From Rhizobium sp. ASV8 (GTDB taxonomy: Bacteria > Pseudomonadota > Alphaproteobacteria > Rhizobiales > Rhizobiaceae), in contig NZ_JAELUG010000009.1 in NCBI RefSeq assembly GCF_016429255.1, positions 1-64,000 of the forward strand: a stretch of 64,000 nucleotides of DNA, in the 5' to 3' direction. The notes beneath the pieces are model-generated. The model did not search any database, was not told where the DNA came from, and was given only the letters and a program-made list of their open reading frames with translations. Positions 54,144 to 64,000 of the stretch are shown here, piece after piece (position 1 is the first letter of the stretch; each line of letters opens with the position of its first letter). A program made the position numbers and the translations under genes.

Positions 54144-55585
54144 CAAAACAGCGTCGCGGCTGCCAGGTCGGCAGCACCACCGATTGCGCCGCCAAAGAAG
54201 ACATAGGTGATGACGAACAGACCCGAAAGGCCGAAGACCAGACGCAGCGAGCCAGCCGTGCGTGTGAATTCGTCCTTGGCTTCGTCAAACCACATCACCT
54301 TGATGACGCGCAGATAGTAGTAAGCACCGACGACCGAGGAGAGAACGCCGATGACGGCGAGCGCATAAAGATGCGCCTGGATGGCGGCGACGAAGACGAA
54401 GTACTTCCCGAAGAAGCCCGCCAGCGGCGGAATGCCGGCCAGCGAAAACATCAGCGCCGTCAGCACGACCGCCATGAAGGGATTGGTCGCGGAGAGACCG
54501 GCGAGGTCCTCGATCGTTTCAACCTGACGGCCGTCCTTGCGGCGCATCGCCATGATGATGGCGAAGACGCCGAGGGTCATGACCATGTAGATGACCATGT
54601 AGAGCATGACGCCGGAGACGCCCGTCTTGGTGCCGGCTGCAAGGCCGACCAGCGCGTAGCCCATATGGCCGATCGACGAATAGGCCATCAGTCGCTTGAA
54701 GTTGCGCTGACCGATCGCCGCGAAGGCGCCGAGCACCATTGAGGCGATCGAGATGAACACGATGATCTGCTGCCAGTCGGCCAGCACCGGGTGGAAGGCG
54801 GTGACGACGATACGGGTCAGGATCGCCATGGCGGCAACCTTCGGCGCACCCGCGAAGAAGGCGGTGACCGGGGTCGGAGCGCCTTCGTAAACGTCCGGCG
54901 TCCACATGTGGAACGGCACGGCAGAGATCTTGAAGGCGAGACCAGCGAGAACGAAGACCAGACCAAAAACGAGGCCGAGCGAGCGGGTCTCGGCACTCAG
55001 CGCCGTTGCGATCGCGTCGAAGGTGGTGTGGCCGGTAAAGCCATAGACCAGCGACATGCCGTAGAGCAGCATACCGGAAGACAGCGCGCCAAGGACGAAG
55101 TACTTCAGGCCGGCCTCGGTCGACTTCAGGCTATCGCGGTTGATGGCGGCCACAACGTAGAGCGCCAGTGACTGCAACTCCAGCGACAGGTAGAGCGAAA
55201 TCAGGTCATGCGCCGAAATCATCAGCAGAATGCCGAGGGTCGCCAGCAGCAGGAGCACAGGGAACTCGAAGCGATCGAGCTGTTGCTCGCGCGCCTGCCC
55301 CATGCTCATGAACATCGCGACGATCGAACCGACCAGCGCGACGATCTTCATGAAGCGAGAGAAGCCGTCGGCGAGATAGGCACCGCCATAGGCAAGGCCC
55401 TCGCCCGGAACGAAGATGATCCAGAGACCGGCCACTGCGAGAACCGCAATGGCAAGACCGGTGACCGTGGGTCCCGACCGCTCGCCCGAGAAGACGCCGA
55501 TCATGAGCAACGCAAGTGCACCGACCGCGAGGATGAGCTCCGGAATGGAAAGATGCAGGCTTGCAAGAATTGTGTCAGCAGTCAT
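54143..55585 (-). CDS. nuoN: NADH-quinone oxidoreductase subunit N
   Basis: A 480-residue proton-pumping antiporter-like membrane subunit of complex I with about 14 helices. The Lys of helix 7 is in the [38 protein letters not shown] segment; the Glu of helix 5 is in [15 protein letters not shown]. It is the last nuo gene here; birA overlaps by one base. Confidence 0.95.
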   Translation of the reverse strand: MTADTILASLHLSIPELILAVGALALLMIGVFSGERSGPTVTGLAIAVLAVAGLWIIFVPGEGLAYGGAYLADGFSRFMKIVALVGSIVAMFMSMGQAREQQLDRFEFPVLLLLATLGILLMISAHDLISLYLSLELQSLALYVVAAINRDSLKSTEAGLKYFVLGALSSGMLLYGMSLVYGFTGHTTFDAIATALSAETRSLGLVFGLVFVLAGLAFKISAVPFHMWTPDVYEGAPTPVTAFFAGAPKVAAMAILTRIVVTAFHPVLADWQQIIVFISIASMVLGAFAAIGQRNFKRLMAYSSIGHMGYALVGLAAGTKTGVSGVMLYMVIYMVMTLGVFAIIMAMRRKDGRQVETIEDLAGLSATNPFMAVVLTALMFSLAGIPPLAGFFGKYFVFVAAIQAHLYALAVIGVLSSVVGAYYYLRVIKVMWFDEAKDEFTRTAGSLRLVFGLSGLFVITYVFFGGAIGGAADLAAATLF

Positions 55586-55603
55586 GTCGAATAGGTCCCG
55601 TCA

Positions 55604-57115
55604 TCAATTCATCGACAGCGCAACATTCTGCGCAGCGTGCAGGGCAGCGGTATAGTTATTTACCAGCAGATCCACCGAAGCGGCCGTGGCATCGAAGATC
55701 GGAGCCGGATAGACGCCGAAGAGGATCGTCAGGGCGATCAGCGGATAGAGGATCAGCTGTTCACGCGGCGACAGATCGAGAAGCTTCTTCAGGTTTTCCT
55801 TTTCCAGCGCGCCGAAAATGACGCGGCGGTAGAGCCATAGCGCGTAGGCGGCCGACAGAATGACGCCGGTGGCGGCAAAGAGCGCAACCCAGGTGTTGGC
55901 GCGGAAGACGCCGATCAGGGTCAGGAATTCGCCGATGAAGCCGGAGGTGCCGGGAAGACCGACATTGGCCATCGTGAAGACCATCATCGCAACGGCGTAT
56001 TTGGGCATATTGTTGACCAGGCCGCCATAGGCCGCGATTTCGCGGGTATGGGTCCGGTCGTAGATCACGCCCACGCAGAGGAAGAGTGCGCCCGAGACGA
56101 TGCCGTGCGACAGCATCTGGAAGATCGCGCCCTGAACGCCCTGCTGATTGGCCGCGAAGATACCCATCGTCACGTAGCCCATGTGAGCAACGGACGAGTA
56201 GGCGATCAGCTTCTTGATGTCTTCCTGCATCAGCGCCACCAGCGAGGTGTAGATGATGGCGATCACGGACAAGGCGAAGACGAGCGGCGCGAAATATTCC
56301 GACGCATTCGGGAACATGCCGAGCGAGAAACGGATGAGACCGTAACCACCAAGCTTCAGAAGGACGCCGGCCAGGATGACCGAGCCTGCCGTCGGCGCCT
56401 GAACGTGCGCGTCGGGAAGCCAGGTGTGAACCGGCCACATCGGCATCTTCACCGCGAAGGAGGCAAAGAAGGCGAGCCATAGCCAGGTCTGCATCTGCGG
56501 CGGGAACTTGTAGGCCAGAAGGGTCGTGATATCGGTCGAACCGGCCTGCCAATACATCGCCATGATGGCGAGCAGCATCAGCACCGAGCCGAGCAGCGTG
56601 TAGAGGAAGAACTTGTAGCTGGCGTAGACGCGATCCTTGCCGCCCCAGACACCGATGATCAGGAACATCGGAATGAGGCCGGCTTCGAAGAAGACGTAGA
56701 AGAGCACGATATCCAGCGACACGAATACGCCGATCATCATCGTCTCGAGGACGAGGAAGGCGATCATGTAGTCCTTCAGCCGCTTTTCAACCGAGAGCCA
56801 GCTTGCCAGCACGCAGAAGGGCATCAGGAAGGTCGACAGGATGACGAACAGCATCGAGATGCCGTCGACGCCCATGTGATAGCTGATGCCGCTGGTCAGC
56901 CATTCATGCTTTTCGACCATCTGGAAGCCCGGATTCGCATTATCGAACCAGATCCAGACGAATAGCGACACGATGAAGGTGAAGACCGTCGTTGCCAGTG
57001 AAATGTTCAGGATGTTGCGCCGGCCGTTGGGGCCATCGTCCCGCGTGAACAGCAGGAGAAGGACGCCCACCAGCGGCAGGAACGTGACCGTTGAAAGAAT
57101 AGGCCAATCGGTCAT
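55604..57115 (-). CDS. nuoM: NADH-quinone oxidoreductase subunit M
   Basis: A 503-residue antiporter-like membrane subunit. The helix-5 Glu is in [17 protein letters not shown]; the pump-related Lys and the signature [42 protein letters not shown] are clear. The [16 protein letters not shown] motif is as in the family. It overlaps the nuoL stop by one base and is followed by nuoN after 18 bases. Confidence 0.96.
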   Translation of the reverse strand: MTDWPILSTVTFLPLVGVLLLLFTRDDGPNGRRNILNISLATTVFTFIVSLFVWIWFDNANPGFQMVEKHEWLTSGISYHMGVDGISMLFVILSTFLMPFCVLASWLSVEKRLKDYMIAFLVLETMMIGVFVSLDIVLFYVFFEAGLIPMFLIIGVWGGKDRVYASYKFFLYTLLGSVLMLLAIMAMYWQAGSTDITTLLAYKFPPQMQTWLWLAFFASFAVKMPMWPVHTWLPDAHVQAPTAGSVILAGVLLKLGGYGLIRFSLGMFPNASEYFAPLVFALSVIAIIYTSLVALMQEDIKKLIAYSSVAHMGYVTMGIFAANQQGVQGAIFQMLSHGIVSGALFLCVGVIYDRTHTREIAAYGGLVNNMPKYAVAMMVFTMANVGLPGTSGFIGEFLTLIGVFRANTWVALFAATGVILSAAYALWLYRRVIFGALEKENLKKLLDLSPREQLILYPLIALTILFGVYPAPIFDATAASVDLLVNNYTAALHAAQNVALSMN

Positions 57116-59109
57116 CAGAGGGAACTCCCGAGCATCATCCAGGTAACGAGGGCTGCAATACCGAGCAGCATCGCGAAGGCATAGTGATAAAGGTAGCCGG
57201 TCTGCAGACGCACGACGCGGTTGGTGACATCGACGACGCGGGCGGCAATGCCGTTCGGGCCGATGGTATCGATGACCCCGACGTCACCCTTCTTCCACAG
57301 GAAGCGGCCAAGCGCCTTGGCGGAGCGGACGAAGAGGAAGTCGTAGAGCTCGTCGAAGTACCACTTGTTCAGCAGGAATTCGTAGAGCGGACGCTGCTGC
57401 TGAGCGAGCCTGCGCGGCGTCTCCGGCGACTTGATGTAGAAATACCAAGCGGTGACGAAACCGACGATCATCGCGATGAACGGGCTGAGCTCGACCCAGT
57501 GCGGAGCATGTTCCATCTCCTCGAGGATCTTGTTGTCCGGCAGCGTGAACAGCGCGTGCTTCCAGAATTCTTCATAATCGTGACCGACGAAGTAGTCGTG
57601 GAAGTACCAGCCTGCGAACACGGCGCCGATTGCCAGCAGATAAAGCGGGATCAGCATGACGTTTGGCGATTCATGCACATGGTGCATGACTTCGTGAGAG
57701 GCGCGCGGCTTGCCGAAGAAGGTCATGAAGATCAGACGCCAGGAGTAGAAGCTGGTGAATAGCGCAGCAATGACCAGCAGCGTGAAGGCGAAGCCCGAGG
57801 CCGGGTTATGCGACGTATAGGAAGCCGCGATGATCGCATCCTTCGAGAAGAAACCGGCGAAACCGATCGGCGAGAACGGGATGCCGACGCCGGTGATGGC
57901 CAGCGTACCGATGATCATCATCCAGTAGGTCTTCTTGATGTGCGTACGCAGTCCACCCATATGGCGCATGTCCTGCTCGCCATCGACGGCGTGAATGACC
58001 GAGCCGGCGCAAAGGAAGAGCAGAGCCTTGAAGAAGGCGTGCGTGAACAGATGGAAGATAGCAGCGCCATAGGCGCCGACGCCGAGGGCCACGAACATGT
58101 AGCCGAGCTGCGAACAGGTCGAGTAAGCGATGACGCGCTTGATGTCGTTCTGCACGAGGCCGACGGTCGCCGCGAAGAAGGCGGTGATCGCGCCGATGAT
58201 GGTGACGAAAGTCAGCGCATCCTGCGACAGTTCGAAAATCGGCGACATGCGGGCGACGAGAAATACGCCTGCGGTGACCATGGTTGCGGCATGGATGAGC
58301 GCCGAAACCGGGGTCGGGCCTTCCATGGCGTCCGGAAGCCAGGTGTGCAGCAGGAACTGTGCCGACTTACCCATCGCGCCCATGAAGAGCAGCAGGCAGA
58401 CCGCTGTCAGCGCGTGGCCACGATCAAGATGCATGCCGAGGAAGCTGAGGACGATATCGCCCGGCTGACCACCCTGCCCTGCGGCAAAGCTCTGGGCGTT
58501 GCCGAAGATGACGTCAAAATTGATCGAGCCGAAGAGGACGAACACACCGGCGATGCCGAGGACGAAGCCGAAGTCGCCGACGCGGTTGACGATGAAGGCC
58601 TTCATCGCAGCGGCCGACGCGGACGGCTTCTTGAACCAGAAGCCGATCAGCAGATAGGAGGCCAGACCGACGCCTTCCCAGCCGAAGAACATCTGGGCGA
58701 GGTTGTCGGAGGTCACCAGCATCAGCATGGCGAAGGTAAAGAGCGAGAGGTAGGCGAAGAAGCGCGGACGATGCGGATCGTGGTGCATGTATCCGACCGA
58801 GTAGACGTGAACGAGGGTCGAAACCGAGTTCACGACGATCAGCATCACGGAGGTCAGCGTGTCGACGCGCAGCGACCAGGAGACGTCGATGCCGCCGGAC
58901 TGGATCCAGCGCAAGACTTCAACCTTGATCGGGCCGTCTGTATGGCCGAGCGCCACAGTGAAGAAAACGACCCACGACAGCACCGCGGCGATAATCATCA
59001 GGCCCGTGGTGACATATTCGGAAGCTTTGGCGCCGATCGCCCGACCGAAAAGGCCGGCGATGATCGCGCCGATCAGGGGAAGAAAGACGATAGCCTTATA
59101 TAAGAACAT
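57115..59109 (-). CDS. nuoL: NADH-quinone oxidoreductase subunit L
   Basis: A 664-residue distal antiporter-like subunit with about 16 helices and the long amphipathic lateral helix at the C-terminus (about 530-600). Diagnostic: [63 protein letters not shown], and [18 protein letters not shown]. It pumps protons in complex I. It is 7 bases downstream of nuoK and overlaps nuoM by one base. Confidence 0.96.
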   Translation of the reverse strand: MFLYKAIVFLPLIGAIIAGLFGRAIGAKASEYVTTGLMIIAAVLSWVVFFTVALGHTDGPIKVEVLRWIQSGGIDVSWSLRVDTLTSVMLIVVNSVSTLVHVYSVGYMHHDPHRPRFFAYLSLFTFAMLMLVTSDNLAQMFFGWEGVGLASYLLIGFWFKKPSASAAAMKAFIVNRVGDFGFVLGIAGVFVLFGSINFDVIFGNAQSFAAGQGGQPGDIVLSFLGMHLDRGHALTAVCLLLFMGAMGKSAQFLLHTWLPDAMEGPTPVSALIHAATMVTAGVFLVARMSPIFELSQDALTFVTIIGAITAFFAATVGLVQNDIKRVIAYSTCSQLGYMFVALGVGAYGAAIFHLFTHAFFKALLFLCAGSVIHAVDGEQDMRHMGGLRTHIKKTYWMMIIGTLAITGVGIPFSPIGFAGFFSKDAIIAASYTSHNPASGFAFTLLVIAALFTSFYSWRLIFMTFFGKPRASHEVMHHVHESPNVMLIPLYLLAIGAVFAGWYFHDYFVGHDYEEFWKHALFTLPDNKILEEMEHAPHWVELSPFIAMIVGFVTAWYFYIKSPETPRRLAQQQRPLYEFLLNKWYFDELYDFLFVRSAKALGRFLWKKGDVGVIDTIGPNGIAARVVDVTNRVVRLQTGYLYHYAFAMLLGIAALVTWMMLGSSL

Positions 59110-59116
59110 AGCTGTA

Positions 59117-59425
59117 TCAGCCCTTCATCACGTTGACGTCTTCGACCGCGATGGAACCGCGGTTACGGTAGAAGACGACGAGAATTGCAAGACCGATCGC
59201 GGCTTCTGCCGCGGCGACGGTCAAAATGAACAGAGCGAAGACCTGGCCGACAATGTCGTTGAGGAACGACGAGAAGGCGACCATGTTGATGTTGACCGCG
59301 AGCAATATGAGTTCGACGGACATCAGGATGATGATGACGTTCTTTCGGTTGAGAAAAATACCGAAGACGCCGAGCACGAAGAGGATGGCGCTAACCGTCA
59401 GGTAGTGGGAAAGTCCGATGACCAT
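59117..59425 (-). CDS. nuoK: NADH-quinone oxidoreductase subunit K
   Basis: A 102-residue membrane subunit with three helices. The essential Glu residues of helices 2 and 3 are seen in [13 protein letters not shown] and [17 protein letters not shown]. It begins [31 protein letters not shown]. It is between nuoJ and nuoL in the usual order. Confidence 0.96.
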   Translation of the reverse strand: MVIGLSHYLTVSAILFVLGVFGIFLNRKNVIIILMSVELILLAVNINMVAFSSFLNDIVGQVFALFILTVAAAEAAIGLAILVVFYRNRGSIAVEDVNVMKG

Positions 59426-59456
59426 GTTCTTGTTCCTTTGATCCTCGTGCCTCGCC

Positions 59457-60071
59457 TCAGACGCCCTGCCCCGGCTTGACCTTGACCACCTCGACGGCGG
59501 TCGCGGGCGTGCGGGCGACCTGTTGGGAAATATTCTGGCGCTTGATGTGCGTGCGATGTTTCAGCGTCAGCACAATTGCGCCGATCATCGCGACCAGCAG
59601 AACGAGGCCGGCGATCTCGAAGAAGTAGACGTAGTTGGTATAGAGCACGTCGCCGAGGGCGGCGGTATTGGTGCGGGTCGTCACCGCCGGGATCGGCATG
59701 GCGACCGTCTTGGCGATCTCGGGAGAGATCACGCTGCCGCCGATGACAACGATGAGTTCGGCGGCGAGGATGACGCCGATCAATGCGCCGATCGGTGCAT
59801 ATTCCAGAATGCCGGCCCTGAGCTCCGAGAAGTCGATATCGAGCATCATGACGACGAAAAGGAAGAGAACCGCCACGGCGCCGACATAAACGACCAGCAG
59901 GATCATCGCCAGGAATTCAGCCCCCATCAGCAGGAAGAGGCCGGCCGCGTTAAAGAAAACCAGGATGAGGAACAGGACCGAATGGACCGGATTCCGCGCC
60001 GAGATGACCATGAACGCCGACGCCACAGCGACAAAGGCGAAGATGTAGAAAAAAAGAGCCTGCAGACCCAT
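59457..60071 (-). CDS. nuoJ: NADH-quinone oxidoreductase subunit J
   Basis: A 204-residue membrane subunit with about five helices; the conserved helix-3 tract is [31 protein letters not shown] with the pi-bulge-type Tyr-Val-Gly-Ala. It begins [21 protein letters not shown] at 60071; an upstream in-frame extension is unsupported. It is 150 bases after nuoI and 31 before nuoK. Confidence 0.95.
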   Translation of the reverse strand: MGLQALFFYIFAFVAVASAFMVISARNPVHSVLFLILVFFNAAGLFLLMGAEFLAMILLVVYVGAVAVLFLFVVMMLDIDFSELRAGILEYAPIGALIGVILAAELIVVIGGSVISPEIAKTVAMPIPAVTTRTNTAALGDVLYTNYVYFFEIAGLVLLVAMIGAIVLTLKHRTHIKRQNISQQVARTPATAVEVVKVKPGQGV

Positions 60072-60221
60072 GTTGGTGCCTTTTTCGTCTTCCCCCGGGC
60101 AGCGAGGTGTTTCCCCTGCCCGATGGAGCTCGGTCGGACCTATATCCGACAAAGCCCCGGTCTAGATTCAACCGCGACGGCGACAATCCTGCCGCCCGTC
60201 ACGGCATATTCAAAACTCCGC

Positions 60222-60713
60222 TCAGCGGTACGGCGAATCCAGCGCGATGTTGTGCGCGATTTCACGTTCCCAGCGGTCGCCATTGTCCAAAAGCCGCGCC
60301 TTGTCGAAGTAGAGTTCTTCGCGGGTTTCGGTGGCGAATTCGAAGTTCGGCCCTTCGACGATCGCGTCGACCGGGCAAGCCTCCTGGCAGAAGCCGCAAT
60401 AAATGCACTTCACCATGTCGATATCGTAACGCACCGTACGGCGGGTGCCGTCATTGCGGCGCGGGCCGGCTTCGATGGTGATGGCCTGGGCAGGACAGAT
60501 GGCTTCGCAGAGCTTGCAGGCGATGCAACGCTCTTCGCCGTTGGGATAACGGCGCAGCGCATGTTCGCCGCGGAAGCGCGGGCTGACCGGCCCCTTTTCG
60601 AAGGGGTAATTGATCGTTGCCTTCTGCTTGAAGAAGTAACGCATCGACAAAAAGAACGCGCCGACAAATTCCTTGAGGAACAGCGAGCTGACGGCGTTGG
60701 AAACTCCGGCCAT
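60222..60713 (-). CDS. nuoI: NADH-quinone oxidoreductase subunit I
   Basis: A 163-residue peripheral-arm subunit with two [4Fe-4S] clusters (N6a, N6b): [12 protein letters not shown] and [12 protein letters not shown]. An N-terminal hydrophobic segment (about residues 5-25) anchors it on the membrane. GGAGG is 6 bases upstream of ATG 60713. It connects NuoG/NuoB electron transfer to the quinone site. Confidence 0.96.
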   Translation of the reverse strand: MAGVSNAVSSLFLKEFVGAFFLSMRYFFKQKATINYPFEKGPVSPRFRGEHALRRYPNGEERCIACKLCEAICPAQAITIEAGPRRNDGTRRTVRYDIDMVKCIYCGFCQEACPVDAIVEGPNFEFATETREELYFDKARLLDNGDRWEREIAHNIALDSPYR

Positions 60714-60753
60714 CTTCAACCTCCAAATCTGCTTGAAGCGAGGATCGACATGA

Positions 60754-61797
60754 TCATGCCCATCCCGTCAGCTTCAGCACGAATGCAACAATAACGACCA
60801 TGGCAAGCGACAGCGGCAGGAAGACCTTCCAGCCAAGGCGCATGAGCTGGTCATAGCGGTAGCGCGGCACGAAAGCCTTGACCATCGCGAACATGAAGAA
60901 CACCAGGCACGACTTCAGCAGGAACCAGATGATGCCGGGAACCCAGTTCAGGATCCAGATATCGACCGGTGGCAGCCAGCCGCCGAGGAAGAGGATCGTG
61001 GTGAGCGAGCACATCAGAACGACGGCCGCATATTCGCCGAGCATGAACATCATGTACGGCGAAGAACCGTATTCGACCATGAAGCCGGCAACCAGTTCCG
61101 ATTCCGCTTCCGGAAGATCGAAAGGCGGGCGGTTGGTTTCAGCCAGTGCCGAAATGAAGAACACGATGAACATCGGGAACAGCGACAGCCAGTGCCAGTC
61201 GAGGAACGAAGCCGGCAGGCCGAGTTTGGTGCCGAGACCCGTCTGCTGCGAGAGCACGATGTCAGTCAGGTTCAGCGAACCGACGCAAAGCAGCACGGTG
61301 ACGATGACGAGGCCGATCGAGACTTCGTAGGACACCATTTGCGCCGCCGAGCGGAGTGCGCCGAGAAACGGATACTTCGAGTTCGAAGCCCATCCGCCCA
61401 TGATAATGCCGTACACTTCAAGCGACGAAATCGCCAGAATGTAGAGAATGCCGACGTTGATATCGGCGACAACCCAGTTCTGCGCCACCGGCACGACGGC
61501 CCAGGTGGACAGTGCAAGCACCACGGAAACCAGCGGCGCGAGCAGGAACACGGTCTTGTTGGCGCCGGCCGGGATGATCGGCTCCTTGAACATGAACTTC
61601 AGCAAGTCGGCGAAGGACTGAAACAGGCCGAAGGGACCGACGACGTTCGGGCCACGGCGCAGCTGAACCGCCGCCCAGATCTTGCGGTCCGCAAGCAGAA
61701 TGTAGGCGATGAAAATCAGCAGGCAGACCAGGAGCAGCAAAGACTGGCCGATCATGATCAGCGCCGGCCAGAGATAGGTCGAAACGAATGAATCCAT
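60754..61797 (-). CDS. nuoH: NADH-quinone oxidoreductase subunit H
   Basis: A 347-residue membrane subunit with about eight helices, forming part of the quinone chamber. The quinone-facing loops are visible: [36 protein letters not shown], and [24 protein letters not shown]. It begins [17 protein letters not shown]. It is 12 bases after nuoG. Confidence 0.96.
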   Translation of the reverse strand: MDSFVSTYLWPALIMIGQSLLLLVCLLIFIAYILLADRKIWAAVQLRRGPNVVGPFGLFQSFADLLKFMFKEPIIPAGANKTVFLLAPLVSVVLALSTWAVVPVAQNWVVADINVGILYILAISSLEVYGIIMGGWASNSKYPFLGALRSAAQMVSYEVSIGLVIVTVLLCVGSLNLTDIVLSQQTGLGTKLGLPASFLDWHWLSLFPMFIVFFISALAETNRPPFDLPEAESELVAGFMVEYGSSPYMMFMLGEYAAVVLMCSLTTILFLGGWLPPVDIWILNWVPGIIWFLLKSCLVFFMFAMVKAFVPRYRYDQLMRLGWKVFLPLSLAMVVIVAFVLKLTGWA

Positions 61798-61809
61798 AGT
61801 CCTCTGCCC

Positions 61810-63891
61810 TTACTCTGCCGCAGCCTGGAAATTGTTGCGGGCCAATGCCGAGCACTCAGCCATGACAGCCGAGGCGCGCGCTATCGGGTTCGTCAAATAG
61901 AAGTCTTTGATCGGCGAAGCAAATGCCGATTTGCCCATCGCACCGGCTTTTTTCGCAAGTGCGGCAATTTGGGCGCTATCGGCTTCGGCAATCTCGTCGA
62001 TACCGGCGAAATGCGGGAAGGCTGCATAGAGCTTTGCACGCAATTCTCTCAGCGAATCAAAGGGAAGCTTCTTTCCGAGCACGTCGGAAAGTGCACGAAT
62101 GACAGCCCAGTCCTCACGGGCATCGCCCGGTGCGAAACCGGCGCGGTTGCTCATCTGGACGCGGCCTTCGGTGTTGACCCAGGTGCCCGACTTTTCGGTG
62201 TAGGCAGCAGCCGGGAGAATGACGTCGGCGCTCTGGGCGCCGTTGTCGCCATGCGAGCCGATATAAACAGTGAATTTCGCGCCCTTGCGGCTGAAGTCGA
62301 GCTCATCGGCGCCCAGCAGGAAGAGGACATCCATGGACGACAGCATGGCAGCCGCATCGACGCCCTTTTCACCCGGAACGAAGCCGAGATCGAGGCCGCC
62401 CACCCGTGACGCTGCCGTATGCAGTACGGCAAAACCGTTCCAGCCATCCTTGACGACGCCAACGGCAGCGGCAAGCTTGGCCGCATTTGCCAGCACCTGC
62501 GCGCCATCTTCGCGGATCAGCGCGCCCTGGCCGATGATGATCATCGGGTTCTGGGCGTTCTTCAGAACCTCGGCAAACTTGTGCGAGCCGCTGACGAGAT
62601 CAGCGAGAGTGTCCGGACCAGCACCGAGATAATCATAGCTGTAGCGCAGGTCGGCATGTTCGCCGATCACGCCGATCGGGAACTTGCCGCGGCGCCAGCG
62701 CTTGCGGATGCGCGAATTCAGTACGGCTGCTTCGAAGCGCGGATTGGCGCCGACGATCAGCAGCGCGTCGGCAGCTTCGATGCCCTGAATGCTCGGGTTG
62801 AAGATGTAGCTTGCGCGGCCGAGCGACGGATCAAGCGCCGTCCCGTCCTGGCGACAGTCGAGGTTCTCGGAACCAAGCGACTTCAGAAGCTCGGACAAAG
62901 CATACATTTCTTCGACCGAAGCCAGATCGCCGGCGATGGCGCCGATCTTGTCGCCGCTGGTGGCAGCAACGGCCGACTTGATTGCGGCGAAAGCATCGCC
63001 CCAGGTAGCGGGCTGCAGGCGGCCGTCCTTGCGAACGTAGGGCTTATCGAGGCGCTGGGTCTTCAGACCATCCCAGATGAAGCGGGTCTTGTCCGAAATC
63101 CACTCTTCGTTGATCTGCTCGTTGACCCTAGGCAGCACGCGCATGACTTCGCGGCCACGGGTATCGACGCGGATCGCCGAGCCGAGCGCATCCATGACGT
63201 CGATCGATTCGGTCTTGTTCAGCTCCCACGGACGAGCCGTGAAGGCAAAGGGCTTCGAGGTCAGCGCTCCCACAGGGCAAAGGTCAACGACGTTGCCCTG
63301 CAGCTCGGAGGTCATCGCCCGCTCGAGGTAGGTGGTGATCTCGGCGTCTTCGCCGCGGCCAATCAGGCCGAGTTCGGAAATGCCGGCAACCTCAGTCGTG
63401 AAGCGGACGCAGCGCGTGCAGTGAATGCAACGGTTCATCACGGTCTTGACGAGCGGGCCGATGTACTTGTCTTCGACAGCGCGCTTGTCTTCCTGATAGC
63501 GCGAACTATCGATGCCGAAAGCCATAGCCTGGTCCTGCAGGTCGCATTCGCCGCCCTGGTCGCAGATCGGGCAATCCAGCGGGTGGTTGATCAGCAGGAA
63601 TTCCATCACGCCTTCGCGGGCCTTCTTGACCATCGGCGTGTTGGTGAAGACTTCCGGAAGTTCGCCGTTGGGGCCGCCGCGAATGTCGCGCACGCCCATG
63701 GCGCAAGATGCCTGCGGCTTCGGCGGGCCACCCTTTACCTCGACGAGGCACATGCGGCAATTGCCGGCCACCGACAGTCTTTCATGGAAGCAGAAGCGCG
63801 GGACTTCGGCGCCGGCTTCCTCGCACGCCTGGATAAGCGTGTAGTGATCCGGAACTTCGATCTCTTTACCGTCAATCTTCAGTTTAGCCAT
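61810..63891 (-). CDS. nuoG: NADH-quinone oxidoreductase subunit G
   Basis: A 693-residue peripheral-arm subunit. N-terminal [2Fe-2S] ferredoxin domain (CFHERLSVAGNCRMCLVEV, with a fourth Cys in ASCAMGV), then HPLDCPICDQGGECDLQDQ for the N5 and related clusters, and CIHCTRCVRF...CPVGALTSKPF for a [4Fe-4S] cluster. The C-terminal molybdopterin-oxidoreductase-like domain is inactive. It carries electrons from NuoF to NuoI. It is the most upstream nuo gene in the window; nuoA-F are expected beyond 64000. Confidence 0.96.
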   Translation of the reverse strand: MAKLKIDGKEIEVPDHYTLIQACEEAGAEVPRFCFHERLSVAGNCRMCLVEVKGGPPKPQASCAMGVRDIRGGPNGELPEVFTNTPMVKKAREGVMEFLLINHPLDCPICDQGGECDLQDQAMAFGIDSSRYQEDKRAVEDKYIGPLVKTVMNRCIHCTRCVRFTTEVAGISELGLIGRGEDAEITTYLERAMTSELQGNVVDLCPVGALTSKPFAFTARPWELNKTESIDVMDALGSAIRVDTRGREVMRVLPRVNEQINEEWISDKTRFIWDGLKTQRLDKPYVRKDGRLQPATWGDAFAAIKSAVAATSGDKIGAIAGDLASVEEMYALSELLKSLGSENLDCRQDGTALDPSLGRASYIFNPSIQGIEAADALLIVGANPRFEAAVLNSRIRKRWRRGKFPIGVIGEHADLRYSYDYLGAGPDTLADLVSGSHKFAEVLKNAQNPMIIIGQGALIREDGAQVLANAAKLAAAVGVVKDGWNGFAVLHTAASRVGGLDLGFVPGEKGVDAAAMLSSMDVLFLLGADELDFSRKGAKFTVYIGSHGDNGAQSADVILPAAAYTEKSGTWVNTEGRVQMSNRAGFAPGDAREDWAVIRALSDVLGKKLPFDSLRELRAKLYAAFPHFAGIDEIAEADSAQIAALAKKAGAMGKSAFASPIKDFYLTNPIARASAVMAECSALARNNFQAAAE

Positions 63892-63909
63892 CGTCCACTC
63901 AGTCCTATG

Positions 63910-64000
63910 TCACGTCTCCAGCCGAACCTGGCCGCAGACAATTTCATGATCGCAAACCGGATTGCCACCGGCGCGGCATGACCGCCGCGTGGCACCGGTT
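63910..64000 (-). CDS. Possible 3' end of a small protein upstream of nuoG (partial)
   Basis: One minus frame is open from the window edge to TGA at 63910-63912, encoding an end that reads NPVCDHEIVCGQVRLET. Rhizobia often have a short hypothetical gene between nuoF and nuoG, and this tail would fit such a gene. It does not look like NuoF. Too short to name. Confidence 0.35.
   Translation of the reverse strand, partial: TGATRRSCRAGGNPVCDHEIVCGQVRLET

Noticed and set aside
57808-59103. Plus-strand frame of about 431 codons
   Set aside because: Antisense to nuoL; highly charged, no domain.

Overview
The window is a stretch of alphaproteobacterial chromosome, almost certainly Rhizobiaceae (Rhizobium or a close relative). 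Grounds: high GC with dense coding, PleD next to DivK, short-form ProS, GatCAB, RNase J, a full nuo operon plus a separate NDUFA12-type subunit, LexA boxes of the GTTC-N7-GTTC type, and two copies of a rhizobial-style palindromic intergenic element. I saw no rRNA or tRNA gene, no CRISPR array, no transposase and no prophage. Most of the window is core housekeeping sequence; the unusual material lies in small genes and intergenic DNA.

Layout. 0-7.4 kb: PLP aminotransferase, DsbA-like oxidoreductase, aroQ-accB-accC-aat, DUF2167 and DUF1062 proteins. 7.4-17.8 kb: mostly minus strand, with DUF2155, an NDUFA12 homologue, several GNAT acetyltransferases, gatB, a yjhX/topAI-like gene behind a structured leader with its own tiny ORF, a DUF4139 protein, gatC-gatA, a UPF0173 hydrolase, and ruvX on the plus strand. 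17.7-21.6 kb: two small membrane proteins, a TetR regulator, a GNAT and an AidB-like flavoprotein. 21.8-33.5 kb (plus): pyrB with a metal-site-deficient dihydroorotase paralogue, plsY, dprA, topA-rnr-DUF983, an MFS transporter and rpmG. 34-41.8 kb: pleD, divK, DUF3572, a HAD-like protein, a GNAT, dinB, a GH25 lysozyme lipoprotein and an L,D-transpeptidase. 41.8-51 kb: dnaE, a short SOS-linked segment, lolD, lolC/E, proS and a probable small RNA. 51-64 kb (minus): nuoG-H-I-J-K-L-M-N followed by birA, rnj and mce.

How the genes fit together. BirA biotinylates AccB, which works with AccC in acetyl-CoA carboxylase; PlsY uses the acyl chains to start phospholipid synthesis. GatCAB makes Gln-tRNA (and possibly Asn-tRNA) by transamidation. 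TopA, RuvX, DprA, DnaE and DinB serve DNA metabolism. PleD and DivK belong to the polar cell-cycle phosphorelay.

The most interesting signals are: (1) a 28-codon membrane peptide gene at 45407-45493 with a strong ribosome binding site and a LexA box in its promoter, resembling in layout the Caulobacter SOS division inhibitor SidA; (2) an 8-codon leader ORF, hairpin and intrinsic terminator in front of the yjhX/topAI homologue, which looks like ribosome-mediated attenuation; (3) a LexA box in front of a DUF5680 gene; (4) the dihydroorotase paralogue that has lost nearly all metal ligands; (5) a probable sRNA (alpha-r9-like by position) between proS and the DUF1467 gene. All motif and fold statements were made by eye, without database searches.
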